A stretch of DNA of 64,000 nt. Source: Bradysia coprophila (taxonomy: Eukaryota; Arthropoda; Insecta; Diptera; Sciaridae). The notes beneath the pieces are model-generated. The model searched no databases, was not told the DNA's origin, and saw nothing but the letters and a program-made list of their open reading frames with translations. The translations under genes and the position numbers were made by a program. Within the stretch, counting starts at the first letter, position 1. Every line of letters begins with the position of its first letter. Below, piece after piece: positions 34,301 to 48,344 of the stretch. The stretch lies in contig NW_023503608.1 of the NCBI RefSeq assembly GCF_014529535.1, forward strand, positions 10,838,501-10,902,500, given 5' to 3'.

Positions 34301-35404
34301 AATTATTCGCATAATGATAAATGTGATAATGGTTCAAACAATGTATACTTTGATGCTTAAACGACCATCGAAGGATGGCACGACGCACATACATTTTTTT
34401 CTAAGAATTCACCACCTAATTGGATACACATAATTTGAAGAATCTTCTCTTCATAATTTACCCTAAACATATTTCTTTCTCTGAGTAATTATTAGTTATT
34501 TGTTTACCAAGGGGAGAAATTGGGGAATTCCAATAAGAGTAAAGGGCCGCAATTCACTCGACTCGACTTAGAATTTCCTATATCTTGGCGAGGTATTTTC
34601 ATTTACGTGTCAGGAAAAATCGGTTTTTCACGACTCCGCTGAAACGTCGGAAACCTTTGTTGTGAAAAACGTTGTGTTTACCTCTGGAAAAAAGTTAGAA
34701 ATTGCATTTTCTCTGGAGTCTTGTAGCCCTCACTTCACTCTGGCCACAAGCAACACCCTCGAAATTCAATTTTTAACTTTTTTTCCCTTGTTGAACAACT
34801 AATAATAATCCACGATACAAACATCAATTTGTTTTTAAAAAAATTCAAAACTAAGACAAAGTGACAGTATAAGTCTAAGACAAAAAAACTCTTGTTACCC
34901 TATGGTATAAACACAATTTGAGAAAACAAAAAATTTCTCACCTAAGAGAGAGAGAGAGAGATAGCGACCACAAAACGCCATCTTCTCACCGCATTTAAAT
35001 GGAGAAAATAAGGACAATAACACCGCCCGGACGAAAAATCGTAATTATAACAAAGAAAATCTTCGCGAAGGAAATTCACGTTTCGTTGTTCTCTTATAAA
35101 ACAAAGTAACTCCTTATTCGGACTAGTCCTTGATGGCAAGGTATACATACAAGTTGGAATTGGTCACGTCTGCTCGTTATACAAACCTCGTTCCGAAGCC
35201 AGTCAATAGAAAATCCATTTTAGTTCCAATAATCGGTAAACGTCTCGCTATTGGTATATCATTAAAATTTTGCACGGTACGAACATTACTAACTGAAAAT
35301 TCTGCATCATTTGATCGCCCGGAACAAATAAATCTACACGTACTAAAGCGAGTGAACTCAAAAACACGAATACAGTTTCCTTTTAACAACATTTTTAGAC
35401 CCAT
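31334..35404 (-). CDS. sad: CYP315A1, ecdysteroid 2-hydroxylase shadow (8 exons)
   Basis: A 497-residue mitochondrial P450. Exons are 35404-35187, 34066-33969, 33465-33354, 32681-32485, 32393-32059, 31994-31782, 31718-31512 and 31447-31334, with phases 2,1,2,1,0,0,0. CYP315A1 hydroxylates carbon 2 of 2-deoxyecdysone to give ecdysone in the prothoracic gland (established for flies). The N terminus is a basic, mitochondrial-type leader before PIARRLPIIGTKMDFL. Further blocks are EGKYPKHPLPDAWTLYN, the I-helix IIAAGDT|TAYTTQWALFLL (split by an intron at 320/321), the ExxR set Glu362-Arg365 in KESLRLFPVA, and the heme loop PYAMGIRSCVG with Cys444. The usual first Phe of FxxGxRxCxG is Tyr437. The length is normal for the family. 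Introns 1-3 (0.5-1.1 kb) are much longer than the other four (52-72 bp apart from the 4-5 and 5-6 junctions at 64-91). AATAAA (minus) at about 31281. Confidence 0.92.
34945..34961 (+). repeat. (GA)n microsatellite
   Basis: About eight GA units in the first intron of CYP315A1. A second short GA run lies at 35725-35734, upstream of the start codon. Confidence 0.9.
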
Positions 35405-37371
35405 TGAATTATAATCAGTGGATATTTGAATTGTTTTTGAACCAATAGTAGCGAAAACACTGATATACAGTGTCAAATTATAAGAATGTTACAGTCAACA
35501 AAATTTACAGCACCTCCACAATGACATAAAATCAAAGATCGCGTTAGGTATGTGAAAATGAAATATCAAAAATTGTAAACGACACAGCAAAAATGTTATT
35601 TCTGAACTTAACCGGCTAAGGTCAAGTTCACGACTGATCGTGTTGTCGTTTTTAACAGAGACGAAAATCGAAATGAATTTGAACATTTTTTTTTGGTTTT
35701 TGAATATATTAAAGTACTCTACCCGAGAGAGAGAGACGATGATCGCAAGAATATAACGAGTATAGTAGAGGTACCGACTTATAGTAGATTATGTACCTCT
35801 GTCCAGAATGGTTATTTTGACGGAAGTTACATACGCTATTTTATCTGCCGAGAACAGATATATCGAGATAAACAGTTTTGCACTACAGGGATAAATGCGA
35901 GGTTATCGTTCTTGGCAAATAAAAGTTAAATTTTGAACAAATATACGTTTTGGATAAATATTAGAAGTATATCGACTTATCATAAAGGATATTGCGATGG
36001 TGATAGACTGTAAATTATGTACAGATTTTTGTGTGTTTAGGCGTTGAGTAAAAAAACCATTGTTGAAGTTGCGATCCTGCTCAGTACTCATAAACATGCA
36101 TTTTCTATGTAGTCAAGTAGTTATACTTAACAAGTTTGAAATCACTCACATAAATGAAGGCTTACACGTACGTGCTAAACTATTATGCCATAACATTTTG
36201 AATCAATCCTCATAAAACAATTATTCGAATCGAAATCAAAAGAACAGTATTTGCCCCATCTACCCCAAGAAATGTCATTTCTCTTAAGACCGATATGTAA
36301 CTACTACTTTCTGCTGGAGTTTCGACTCCAAGGGATCACTAAATTAAACAACATTATATGTATCAATGCCATCAATGTAACTTACTGAATTATCGTGGTG
36401 TCTGTATATATTTACAAAAGGCTGATAAGAGTGGATAATATGAAGAGATATTTTCTATCCATAAAGTTTGTCATCGCACGTTTATTGTTCACATGTGGGT
36501 AGTTATAATAAAGAAGAATGTATGATAATTGAATTGTATTGTAAGCATCAGCAGTAATATGGATATAATCTTCAAGAGCTCAGCATATAACGTTGTAGCT
36601 AAATAGCACGATGAATTTTTTTTTCGCTTTCAAGGAACTTTCGGGTTGAAATGCTTTTGATTCAGCATAATGTTTTTTATGGTTAATAATGCTTTATAAT
36701 ATTCGCACCACATTGTCATGTTTTCTTCGTGAATATAGAGTATATAATAGTATGTGATATATAGGAATAGTATGGGAAAATGGAGCCCGAAACAATTGCA
36801 ATTTAAGTAAGTTGCACGTTTCGTTTATATCCGGTGCATTCGTTAGTCAAGCCACTATTCTTGTTGTAAAAACAAATTAGACTTGTAACTTTAAAGATAA
36901 CGACGACAAAGATAATCGCTAAGAAAAGGCAGACCGGGCAGTGTATAGAGAAAATATGAGGAAGGCTCTTCTTCCATATAGAGAATATAGCACAGCTGCT
37001 TGAAAATACTTATTAAGAGTGATATCGCCAAAACTTGAACCAATTTTGGTGAAAATAAATACAATGGTTCGGCAATCCAGGCAAGCTATAGCTCGTTTGA
37101 ATCGTCTTTCAATTCTAAGAAATGGGTATCTTTTAGTTATTCTGTTAGTTTCCCATTTTCTGGGTGAACACGTGGAAAGTGATAGCATGTCAAGGGGTGG
37201 TGAAAACAGTTTTTTTGTGATAGCTCAAGATAGACATGTTTCTAAAAGTTGAAAATTTGTAGGAATATAGGCCTTTGACAGACCTTCATAAAGAGTATAA
37301 TCATCGGTATGGGCCGCCACCCGTTCTGGACTTATGACTCAAAATATGGTCAATGTTTGGACAGTCCTACT

Positions 37372-37479
37372 GGCTTGCAACAGAATTTATCCGCGGAACT
37401 GACTATAGGGTTTTGTAGCTGGACTTACCCTCTTTCGTTCCACATATAATGAACCTCAGATAAATTCTGTTGCAAGCCA
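37372..37479. repeat. hairpin with GGCTTGCAACAGAATTTATC arms
   Basis: GGCTTGCAACAGAATTTATC (37372-37391) is a perfect complement of GATAAATTCTGTTGCAAGCC (about 37460-37479), with a loop of about 68 bases. Confidence 0.8.
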
Positions 37480-37748
37480 TAAAGTTAGTCGAAGTAAACT
37501 GTCGCTCCAGGAGACCCATATTTTTCAGAGTTTTCAGCTTATTTTTGGTCTTCAAACAGGCTGGAGCGATGGAAATGAAATAAACTAAATCAAAATTACA
37601 TGTTCAGTTCGAAATTGTCCTAAACCGAGCGATCATTGGTCTTGAAAATGTTGCTTTCCTCCTACTTCGTAGTAGGTGGAAAACCTCATTTCTTTGACTT
37701 CACAAAATGAACAGAAACTCAATTGCTTGCTACGAATGTAGGTTTATT

Positions 37749-37907
37749 GTAAAGCAGAGATGCGCACCGGGTTCATTTACAGCCAATAAATGGTCACTCA
37801 AGATGTAATTTGTGCTTCACAAGAGGTCACAACCATTCCCCAATATGGAATTGTGTGTAAAATCAAGTTTTTTATATGTAAATGGACAGTGCGCATCTCT
37901 GCTTTAC
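37749..37907. mobile_element. short MITE with 19-bp inverted ends
   Basis: GTAAAGCAGAGATGCGCAC (37749-37767) and its perfect complement GTGCGCATCTCTGCTTTAC (37889-37907) bound a 159-bp unit without an ORF. The CAGAGATG core resembles hAT ends, but no convincing direct target duplication was seen. Confidence 0.75.
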
Positions 37908-40900
37908 TAGGAATTGGCTTCAGATGATTTTCAGATTGTCCATGCAAACAAAACTGCTGCTACGTCTCTATTCATGGGCATGCCAAGACCACGCCAGTGC
38001 GTGTAGATTTTTAGAAACGTTAAAAAACACAAAAATTGTCCTATAAAGGCTTTAATCTGACAATTTTCGTAAGTGAATAAATTTTAAAAATTCAAACCAC
38101 CAATTTTCCCCCTTAATAAATAACAACTGAATACTGATACGTAGAAAGTATACTTATTTATACACAAAAACTGGAAAACCAATAATGGCTGCTGCCAACT
38201 TTCGAAGTTCCCATAATTTTCCTTTGAAACACTTTTCTTTATAGCCTTAAATCTTTTCCTTCATATAACATACACTCAACTCGGATTTTCAAATCGCTTG
38301 ACTTATAGTTTGAAAGTAACTCTTCCGTGATGATCACAATATATTATAGGTACGCTCTGCAACAAACTCTTTAAGTTACTTCATATCATTTACGCAAACA
38401 ATTAAAACAAACTGAAACTTTACAAACAGTTTGCAGAATTTGCGAGAATAACCAGACCTCAAACCAAAGAATGGCTTCGTATTATAACTCATCATCATCA
38501 TCACCAAACATTTTCCCCAGCGTACCGTAGTGGAGCTACATTATGTCTAGTTAATTTCTATTTCTTAATTTAAATGTACCTTATTATGAACACCATTTCA
38601 ACGTCGGATAATTTTGAAGGGGATTTATTATGCAATTAGTAATTATGCGAAAATTTACATGAAACGTCTATAAACGTATACAACACACAGCACTTACTGC
38701 TTAGTCATTTCATGATTATTTTGCATGTATTATAATAAACTATGAAATGCTGTAATATTAAATCCGTCATTAATTGACGAAAAATTGCAGACAAAGTGTC
38801 TCGTTTTACGGATAAAATGAAGCGAACATGTTTCTATGTGTGTGTAGAGGCAGATCTATGATGTAGCTATTATTTTCTTTGTGTTTTAATCGCAATTAAA
38901 GCTTTTACGATGCACAAAAGGAGATTCATTCATGTGAAGTAAAGCAATTTAGGTTTGTCGATGACTTGAGTAATATTTTGATAATTTCCGAGACTTCCAC
39001 TCAAATGTTACCATCGACAGCTATAATGACAAACAGTGGCTTGAGATGTCTGATATAACGGAATGTATAGTAAACAAATGAAGTAAAAGATTTTCTACTA
39101 AAGAAGGCTAGGTAAAAATAAAAGAACAACAAATTAATCAATTTGCAATACCTAAAAATAGGTTACGGCAGTTATTTGCAGTCATTACCACCTTCGTGAT
39201 GATATTTCCTTCCCTGCTTCCCTTCTTTTATTGAAAAACCTCGTAAAACAAATTAACTGAAAGATTCTGAATGTACAAACCACCCATTTTTCTGACTCAA
39301 AATGCTGCTAGACAGACGTGAGAGTGCGAAGAACATGCCGAATGCCTTTTTCGATCGAATTTTATTCAGGAATGTTCGCTGTACCCAGTATAGTATGTTA
39401 AAGGTAAACAACATACTCTTTTAGTCGCTTTTAAATGCATCTATGCGCACAGATAATTTCGGGCGAGTAATCATTCACCGTATTGCCCTTTATGTACACT
39501 GTACATATACTTCGAAATCCTATACTACAATATGTACAGATGATTGGATGTTCGCTTAATGTTCCGTCTATGTACATGGATGCACTCTCATATCACTTAT
39601 ACGCTGGCAAAATATATTTTGCTGATAGAAAGAGAAAAAAATGATGTTACGCTTCGAGTACGCTTGGCTACTACACTACTATCATGAGGTGTTCATTCAG
39701 ATTGGGTGCTCTACTATACATTTACGGTAACATTTTTATATAGTAGATTTGATGGACTGTAGGTGAAATTGTTTAGATGGACGATGAGTAGATGCATTTG
39801 GAATGGAGATAAATGCAAATTACTATTCTTTTAGGTAAAAATGAAACAATTAATTTGTGGAATAGAACCGTGAATGTATCCAAACATACATAACATGGTG
39901 TTTTAGCCATTGAGATAAATTAGAATTTCCATTCTGCATTTCCATATCTTCTGGATTATAATAAATATACTTGTTCGTTTGGTACTCAGACATGCGCAAA
40001 AATGCTTTTCTTGAATCGATATCCTGCCACCAACTAGAGATTCCTCTTATTCCATTTTTCCACATAGTAATTTTAAGTAAACCGTCAAACCTGTCGAAGC
40101 CGGCATGCATAAAAAATATTTCATTTTGTGAATAAATTTAGATTAAGTGCGGCTGAAGTGTGTCTTCGAAAATATATAAGTTTGCTCAAATGGTGCTTTA
40201 CGACTTGGTTGGTTTTGTTTCATTCATAAAACATGTGAAAAAGTGAATAAGTTTCATCTATATAAGTGTTGTGTTGACGGAAAATGAATATAGAAAGAAG
40301 GAGATAATAAACATTTAGCCGAAAAAAAATCTACCAAATAAATTTTAGAGTTATTGTTTGGATGTGCGCTTTAAGAACTTTTTTTTTTATTTAATCAAAT
40401 CACATAAAATTTATGAGTAGTTTGAGACGGGGAGGTATATAAATTTAATTTAAAAATTTTCTCTTGTACTTGATCCTCTATGTGCTACGATATTTTCATC
40501 ATCAAATCCCTGTACGATGTGTGTACATACAACAATGAATTTCTGTTTAAATTTTTCAGTTGATTTCTGTATTAAAAAAGAAAAATGAATTCAACGTTCG
40601 TTCACACATGTAATCCATATTTGATTTCATTCACAAGTTATATACAGTAGCACTATCAATATTCTGTATGTTACGATGTCATATTTACTAGTCTGTTGAG
40701 CTTCCACACATATATGTGCTTCATGAATTTATTTGTCATTTATATTGGTTTTATAATTCATATGCTCCTAGACGCTCCTTTAAAATATGCTTTACAAAAT
40801 GTAAATTTGCACAAATGTCTCTTTAAATGATTGAGGCTACGGAAGTCTAATGGTCGCGGTGGTATGCTACTGGCATAGGCATTACTACACGGTATTCGGT

Positions 40901-41029
40901 TTTTGCTTCGCCAATTTTTTACACTTGTTAGACGATATTGATAGAAATTGTTATTGGAATGCATTAACCTTTTACTGACGTGTCCATTACAACAACATAA
41001 CGAAAAAAATTAGTAGGGAGCTCAACAGG

Positions 41030-41135
41030 GAGAGAAAAGTTAAATTCAACATGTTTTCTGATTTGGGAGTTGTTGTGGTTTGTAAATGATTACTCAAAAA
41101 ATGTTTAACAAATAAAAATCTAGATTTTTAATTAA
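41030..41135. repeat. half copy of a fold-back family shared with 56275-56515
   Basis: AGGGAGAGAAAAGTTAAATT, GGGAGTTGTTGTGGTTTG, TGTTTAACAAAT and AATCTAGATTTT occur in order. They match one arm (reverse complement of the right arm) of the inverted element at 56275-56515. The second arm here is missing. Confidence 0.7.
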
Positions 41136-42904
41136 GACTTTCGTCAGCCTACCAAAAATTCAGAAAATATCTAGTGCCTATACCGAGCATCTTGTAATAG
41201 CAAAACAAATTTCGATCCGCTGAAAATAGGTCAAATCAAGTAGTAGATTCAAGAACTATCCACTCATAATGCTGACATGTTTGCCATCTTCAAAACACTC
41301 AGTTCATATCAATTATAGTACCGTTTTTACTGCCGGCTTCAAAAATGTACTGACTTTTCCACCCATGTTTACCACTCGCTCTACATTCTTCCCTTAAAAA
41401 TGTTCGATTCTTGTTTTTCAGATGCAGAATGACAATTTTTTGTACAAACTAATTTCGAAAGGCAGTTAGCTGTTTCCTCTTCGTATATTTGAAAATAATA
41501 TTAAAAACAAGCTACTCGTTATTTCGCTCAGATACAAATGGACTTAAAACACCGCGGGATACGAATGAAACTGGGACAATCAATTTAACAGACTGATTTG
41601 TCAATCCTCTTATTTGCATTGTTTAAATATGTTCTCTTGGTTTCTTAATATTACTGCCGTAGGTCATATCAAATAAGACGAACCGAGAGTAGCTGGATCA
41701 ACATAATTTCATGACTTGATCCAACTGTTCATTTAATGTAAAGAAAACAGATAAAGATTCGAGGGAGTGTATCAAATTGTAGCTTTTTTTTAACACACTA
41801 GGGTCTATGTATGTACGTACGTGTTATTGTCGAGCTGTATAGTACAGTGATTCGATATCTCGTGAGGACCTCAGACTCAGGGCAACGCCTTCGCATAATT
41901 TTAGTCAACGTTATCCGACTCGAAACTGTTATTGCATACACATAATCAAGGGAAATAAATACTTCACATACTTCATCATACAAATAATATGTTTACATAA
42001 ACTGCCTCTATAATCACAACAACCCGGGAATCGCAATAAAACATCCCTTTTCATAATCACGTACTTCATCCTTACTCGAAAAAAAATCAATATCCACACA
42101 CAAAGATGAGAAATATAAGAGTACAAAAATATGATCAATTAACGGGCAATTAATATTCATGAATGCTGTATCAGCATGCATAAAACTACAACGCGTTGCA
42201 ATGGTGGTACATGTTCGTGATTTTCTTTTTAGAATTTTCACAGCGGAATTATTGCGGAATACATACGACAATATCCATGTATGCGGTTCCTGGCGTTATT
42301 ATAATCTCGAAGTGTGTACACTACACACACATATTCCGGTCTTTCAGTAATATGATCATAGCGATAAAATGACAACATTTTGGCACAAATAGGGTACATA
42401 AAGCATAGGAAGTGAAAAATAAAAACAATTTAATGCATTTGCGTCGTCAATTCTCGAGACAGTTTGACATTATATACACACATTATTCTCTAGTAATCAA
42501 TCCTGTATTGCACATAAACGTATCTCGAATTGATTTATTTAGAGTGTGGTAGGAACTGATTCAAAGGTTCTTTTTTATCCAGCCACTACAAGAATTTTTC
42601 TCGGCTCAGATCTCGTAGTACCGAACCGTATTTCGGAACAATGTACTACACATATTTTTGAGAAATACCAAGAAGGAGTACATTACCACACAAAGTAGTT
42701 TTGGGGCGAAGTGTACATAAAAAATGGCTTGTGCGAGTACAAACTACGGTTTGTGGTGACGATAAAATGTACTTTAACTAGAAATGTAACTTTACATGCT
42801 ACCATGCTTGTTACTACCTCAGCACGGAATAGTAGATATCGTCGTTGCTTGTACATTTTTATTTCGAAGAGTTTGAATCCCACCAGTCACAGTTACAATG
42901 TCTA

Positions 42905-43095
42905 AAGACTAGCTTCGGTAACTGTTAGTTACGACAAGTGTAGTTGCACACCTCGCCTTCAGCTCGGTATACTTTATACTTGTCTCAATTAACAGTTACT
43001 GAAGCTTGGTACTCAACATCACACTTGTGAGGTTGCTCTTATCTCAAAATTGTTCCCTCATGTAATGAATCATTTTCGTAGCATGCACTTTGACT
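42905..43095. repeat. fold-back repeat (TTTTTGAGCAAC family), copy 2
   Basis: Inverted arms are CTAGCTTCGGTAACTGTTAG (about 42909) and TAACAGTTACTGAAGCTTGG (about 42990). Downstream AAAATTGTTCC..ATGTAATGAAT matches, inverted, the left flank of the copy at 14400-14460. Diverged, no ORF. Confidence 0.6.
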
Positions 43096-43544
43096 TATCA
43101 TTCCCTCAAAGTATACTCGCGCAGTATACAGTAATAGTTAAAAATCCTTTTTTCATAAAATGAAGATAGGTTTGTTAGGTTATGCGACTACGGTTTTGAC
43201 TCGGTTGAACAGAATCGTGACAACTAGGTTCCTCAGCTTTTCAGTGTTTAATTTTGTTTGATAAGTTTATCGCATAATATGGGAGCAAAGTTAAATGTCC
43301 CGTTTTCGTGCAAATTTCTTGCAGACATTTCTATATTTTCTCTGCAGTTATCGATACTATCGGTGAAAATGATTGTTTTATTTTGTATCAAGTCGACGTT
43401 TCAGACTGCTTTTCTGGACCTCTAACACAAAATCATACTATCTAGATCTTCTGATCTGGATCTACACAAACGAGCATCAGAATTAGAATTCAATAATAAA
43501 GCTAGACCTTTACATTTCCTTACATATAGAAGTATTCGAATCTA

Positions 43545-43774
43545 ACCAGCGTTACAATAGTACCACTCTTTTAGTTCCACTTTTTTCCGTAAAAGGGAAA
43601 AAGTGGAACTATTGTAACGCTGCATATATGCAACGTTACAATAGTTCCACTTGTATAAGGAAAGTGGAACTAAAAAAGTGAAACTATTGTAACGCTGCAG
43701 GCGTGAAGATAGTTCCACTTTTTCCTTTTACGAAAAAAGTGGAACTAAAAGAGTGGTACTATTGTAACGCTGGT
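43545..43774. mobile_element. fold-back MITE with 9-bp target duplication (Mutator-like)
   Basis: The 230-bp element starts ACCAGCGTTACAATAGT and ends with the exact complement ACTATTGTAACGCTGGT. Nearly the whole unit is palindromic; blocks such as TTAGTTCCACTTTTTTCCG pair across the centre, and two further internal GTTACAATAGTTCCAC-type ends are nested inside. A perfect 9-bp direct repeat TCGAATCTA flanks it (43536-43544 and 43775-43783). Nine-base duplications are characteristic of Mutator-like elements. Confidence 0.88.
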
Positions 43775-46671
43775 TCGAATCTATTACTTGATTACATCTA
43801 AATATTGTCGACAGATTAAAAAAATCTGGCACTTCATTTGTTTAAACATACATTTTTGCTATAACTTAACCTAGAGCTCAATAATATATTTTTGGTTTAT
43901 TACAAATTAAATATCCGTCCGTAAGAGGTGCACACCGTCTATTCTGGTTTTCTTTACTTAGTCAATTGATTTAATTTTTTTAGTTGACTTTTATCTATTT
44001 CCGAATGTCTTGAGAAAATGCTCTCCACTATATGTGTGTGTATACATTATCTCTCTCCAATTCTCAACGCAAAATCTGTATTACTCTGTATCGAAAAGAT
44101 GCACAATTTCTAATATAGTAGCGGTATCCAACTAATCGATTACTAGCGAGAGAAAATTCAACTTTTCCTTCCCCATCGTGGGAGTATAAAAAAAATTCTG
44201 ATGATGACTTTTCGTGCAAAGTTGTTATGCACATATATAGCAGAAAAAAAAATGTTTTTTCTTCTCATCGTTGCCTTTATATACGTTTATTCGTGATGGA
44301 AAAGCCTTTTCACGTTTAACGGAGCATTGGAGCAACAATTAGATTCAGTATGAATTTGTGTGTCGTTGGTGAAAGTCCGTTTCTAAAGTGTCTGATATAT
44401 CGCATCGAATAGTAATACAACTTCACCCACGCGGTATAAATAATATTATATAACAGAGACAGTAAAACATACAATTTTGGTTGGTATAAAATATGCAAGT
44501 GTACCGTTTAAAGTGAAAAATGTTTTTTTTTTCTGTTGTCGTTAATTTTATGCGAAGTTCACTTGAATGAATTCTTCCAATGAATTTTTATTCGGAATTA
44601 GAATCTGTACCGCATAAAGTCGAGAAAAACTTGACTGAATTCAATGTGAGCTTCATTCATTTGCAAACAGACATTTCCGGATTATAATTTAATGGAGGGT
44701 TTAATTAAAATGAAAAAAAGAAGAAACTGTTTCAGGCGGATGTGTTGGATAATTTTTTTTAAGATGGAAAATGTACAATTTTCTGTTCGGCTTTTTCGAA
44801 AATTTTAGCCAGAAGACGAAGCAACGTTAACGTGCGCTCATTAATATTTTCTTAATTCTCTTTAAATGTAGGGATCGTCGCTGTGTGGATGCCTTTTTTA
44901 GAAGACCGTTATGTACCTCGATTATACAGAAAAATGTTTCAAATGAATCGTGTCCCACAAATTGCTTTATAAATTACAATTAAATTTTACTTAGAAACCA
45001 TTTTTGTAAACACTTTAGTCTATAATGATATTTGGGATAAGGTCTGTGTGTAATGCTGTGCGTTAAGTTAATATTTGTATAATTTTAGCGATGAGTAGAG
45101 GATCTATGAATTTTCATATTTTCATTTTACCTTGTAGATTACGGTATGCAGGTTAAAGGGATTGCTTAATTTGTTGAAGTCTGTTACTTTTCTCATCCTT
45201 TTTCCAAACCGTTCGCGTGTTAGAGCATACATATCGAGTCAAATTGCTTATGGGTAGGTCGTTGAGGATTGAAAAACGTATAAATCTTTTTTAATAACCG
45301 GTGGTGTTAAATCTACCAAAATCTGTAATTTAAAGTTTAACTACACGTACCAAACGATCAAATTTTCCGTTAGGGAAATTAGTACATAATTTCAAAATTA
45401 ATTCCATTTTTTTCTGATCATTAAATACAGACAGTGTCGTAGCTAATACCTTTGTAATATATTCTATTGTCTGCAGAATTCTTCTCTGACTATTTTCCGA
45501 AAGATTAAATATTCAAATCAACCACTTTCGTTCTATTATCGTTTAAGTAGTTCATTGTGAATTCGTATATTTGCATTTGATGGTTGTGTATCTAATACGT
45601 AGAATTATAACTAAATATTATCAATACCGACCTCAATCTACGGTGCACTTATCTCCACATGGGCAGTTAGGGAGATGACTCAAGCTCTCAGAAATTGCTG
45701 GCAGCCAGAAAAGCCTTATATATCACGACATCTTTTCCTTCGTTTGTTTTAAACATTCCGTGTGTACGATGCAAGAACGTTTACTTCACTTGTTATAGTT
45801 ACATACATTTTACTACACTCATAAGAGAATTCTCTTTAGAGACTATTTTATGCCACCAGTATCGGTTATAGATTGCTGTTTCTTTAAAGTTAAATAAAAT
45901 CACTAAAATTAGTTTGAATAACAAGTATTTAAACATGTCATCGGCCAATTTCAATGCGCCCTTACGTCCAGAAATATAATCTGGCACTGAGACTATTGAT
46001 TCGTTCAAAAAATTCTGAACCATTTCTGTTAATTTGTTTGTAAATTTTGAAAGCTTATATTCATATAATGACAAGTGAAAGAGATAGATAGATTAAATTA
46101 CATTTTGATTTTCCAATCAAAATATTAAAGTAACCAAAATTGTTTATTGCGAATAGGCAATAGGTATGAAACTTTTCATTAAAATGAGCTATGAATCGAA
46201 GGATTGAGCTATAAAGTTAGCGAAGTTAGCCACAAGAGATTGCTGATGCTGTCTCTAAAGACTTTCGGTTAGTTGCAATCCATTACGTTCTAGATTTATA
46301 TTACGTCTAAGGTCTTATTAGGTGGACACAGAAAACTTTCATTATGTAAACGACAGTCTAATGATCTATTTTCGACAATGACGAACCATAATATTGAGAC
46401 CTACATAACATCCGTCTAACATAGCAGAATACATGTTAAGCTGTAACAGACGGCAGGTATATGAACAGTATTATTATCGGGTCTACTTCAATCGATCAAA
46501 GTATTTTTAATCTGTTGATTTCCAATCTTGTACTTCAATTTTTTTAATATGCTTTTTACTATCAATAACAGATGAAAATAACTGTATGTGACAGGTTAAA
46601 ACAGAATAACTCCTTTTTCTTGATTTGAAACTTTTTATTTTGCTCTTTCGAAGGCTCAGTGACACAATCCA

Positions 46672-46873
46672 AGGTTCTGAAAGAACAGGTGAAGACACCC
46701 ACGAAGGCGACATTTTGACAAACAGACACATTTTGTTGAACACTCCTTGACATTTCAAACAATCTGTAAGACTCATTACAGACAAATAATAAGCATCTAT
46801 TTGTCAAAATTTGCGTCTCACCGCCTTTGTGAACAACTCAGAAGTGTATTTACCTGTTCTTTCAGAACCTTGA
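46672..46873. repeat. inverted-repeat element (AAGGTTCTGAAAGAACAGGT)
   Basis: AAGGTTCTGAAAGAACAGGT at about 46672 is the complement of ACCTGTTCTTTCAGAACCTT (about 46853-46872). A second pair is CATTTTGACAAA (46712) and TTTGTCAAAATTTG (46800). The arms are discontinuous, suggesting later indels. Confidence 0.7.
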
Positions 46874-48344
46874 CACATATCTATTTCATATCTATTTCCC
46901 ATCATTTCTCCCATAAATACTGTCGTTTCTATCTATCGAACATACTTAGATCAAATCAAGTTAAAGATTCGACGACTTGCTCATTCAATTGACGTCAAAT
47001 TGACCTATAATTTTATTTAAATTTTAAATTGTTTTTCAAAAGCCGTTTGTCTATCGACATCGCATCCATTTTCAACATTCTTTCGATAAATTATATCAAT
47101 CTGTTCCGGAACCTAATGAAAATTCATTTAAATTTAAAATCGTTCATTTGTATTTTAAAGGCGAATATCTAATGCTTAATCGATAAAATTTAATTACTCA
47201 ACATTTTAAGCGACCCCAAAATATTTGAATAACACGCCTGGAGAAATTATGCCGACGTTAGTCGTCATATTCTTTTTTATTTCGTTCATATTTTTACGAG
47301 TAGCTCATAATTGAAATAATCAGCTCTTTCACAACGACATCAGACACCAGAGTCTCCCTAAATATAAATACGTTGATGAGTTATCTAATATCTACGACCG
47401 AAGGTGAGCTCATTCAGCATTTCAGCGTGTTATTAGGTATCATCGATGATAATAATTTTGAATGAAAATCCATTTCATTGGGGGTGAAAATGTTGGGTTT
47501 TTGAATTAATTTACACATTTTTGTTTCATGTTCAGCTGTGAAATTAATTAAAATCAATTATCACAACTGTTTAGACTTAATATCGCGCAAAGATTGATGG
47601 TGGACTATTTTAACACAAATATAGATTCAATCTACTACATCCTTTATTTCAGGTAATATGCAATGCTCGATGCCAAATCTTGTACTTCTTTAGTTTTACT
47701 GTATGTTTTCCTATATAAGAGTCATCTAACTAAGAACTATCATTCATTGTTGATGTCGTTGTCATTAGCAGATGATTAGTAGGCTCTTCATCTAACTAAC
47801 TAAGTCGTGCTCAGTAAGATAATCTTACTAGCATTGTATTCAGTTGGCATATATTAAAAAGTAAGTACTAAGACGAGCAAATTTGATAAACCTCGCAGAA
47901 TGAATTTTAACGGTATTGAAACAAAATCGAAACGAAACATAATCCCGTAGTGAAATACAACGCCAGTATTGTCTTTGATAGGAAAACATACGATCCGAAA
48001 AAAGGGTAAAACATACACGTCAACGCACACACACTCCTATATCATTAACCTCCAAGGCCTGACTAGACGTTCTCATGTAATCGTTGATAGGTTCACTCTT
48101 TTCCTTGCATGAATCGTTTCACATATTTATGACACCCCATTTCAAAATTTAAATACAATTTCAAAACAATGCTCAACATATATTTAGTATCCAAAATATA
48201 ACAGCAAGTGGGCTAACAGTATATACTATTGCTATACATAAATGAAGAATATTTTCGCTTAAATTTCAAACTTAATTAGTTAAGTTGAAAATTTTATAGT
48301 TTTATATTTTCAATAGCAAATAAATATATATATACAATTATAAA

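Noticed and set aside
37019-37252. 77-codon plus-strand ORF
   Set aside because: There is an overlapping ORF on the other strand with equal openness, no domain, and no splice sites in phase.
39850-40110. 86-codon minus-strand ORF with protein-like composition (several Trp and Tyr)
   Set aside because: I could not match it to any family or find partner exons or a promoter. It could be a real orphan exon, but nothing beyond open frame supports it.
45799-46074. 91-codon minus-strand ORF that briefly resembled a secreted or membrane protein
   Set aside because: It has no ATG start (opens with TTG), no signal peptide, no splice partner and no recognised motif.
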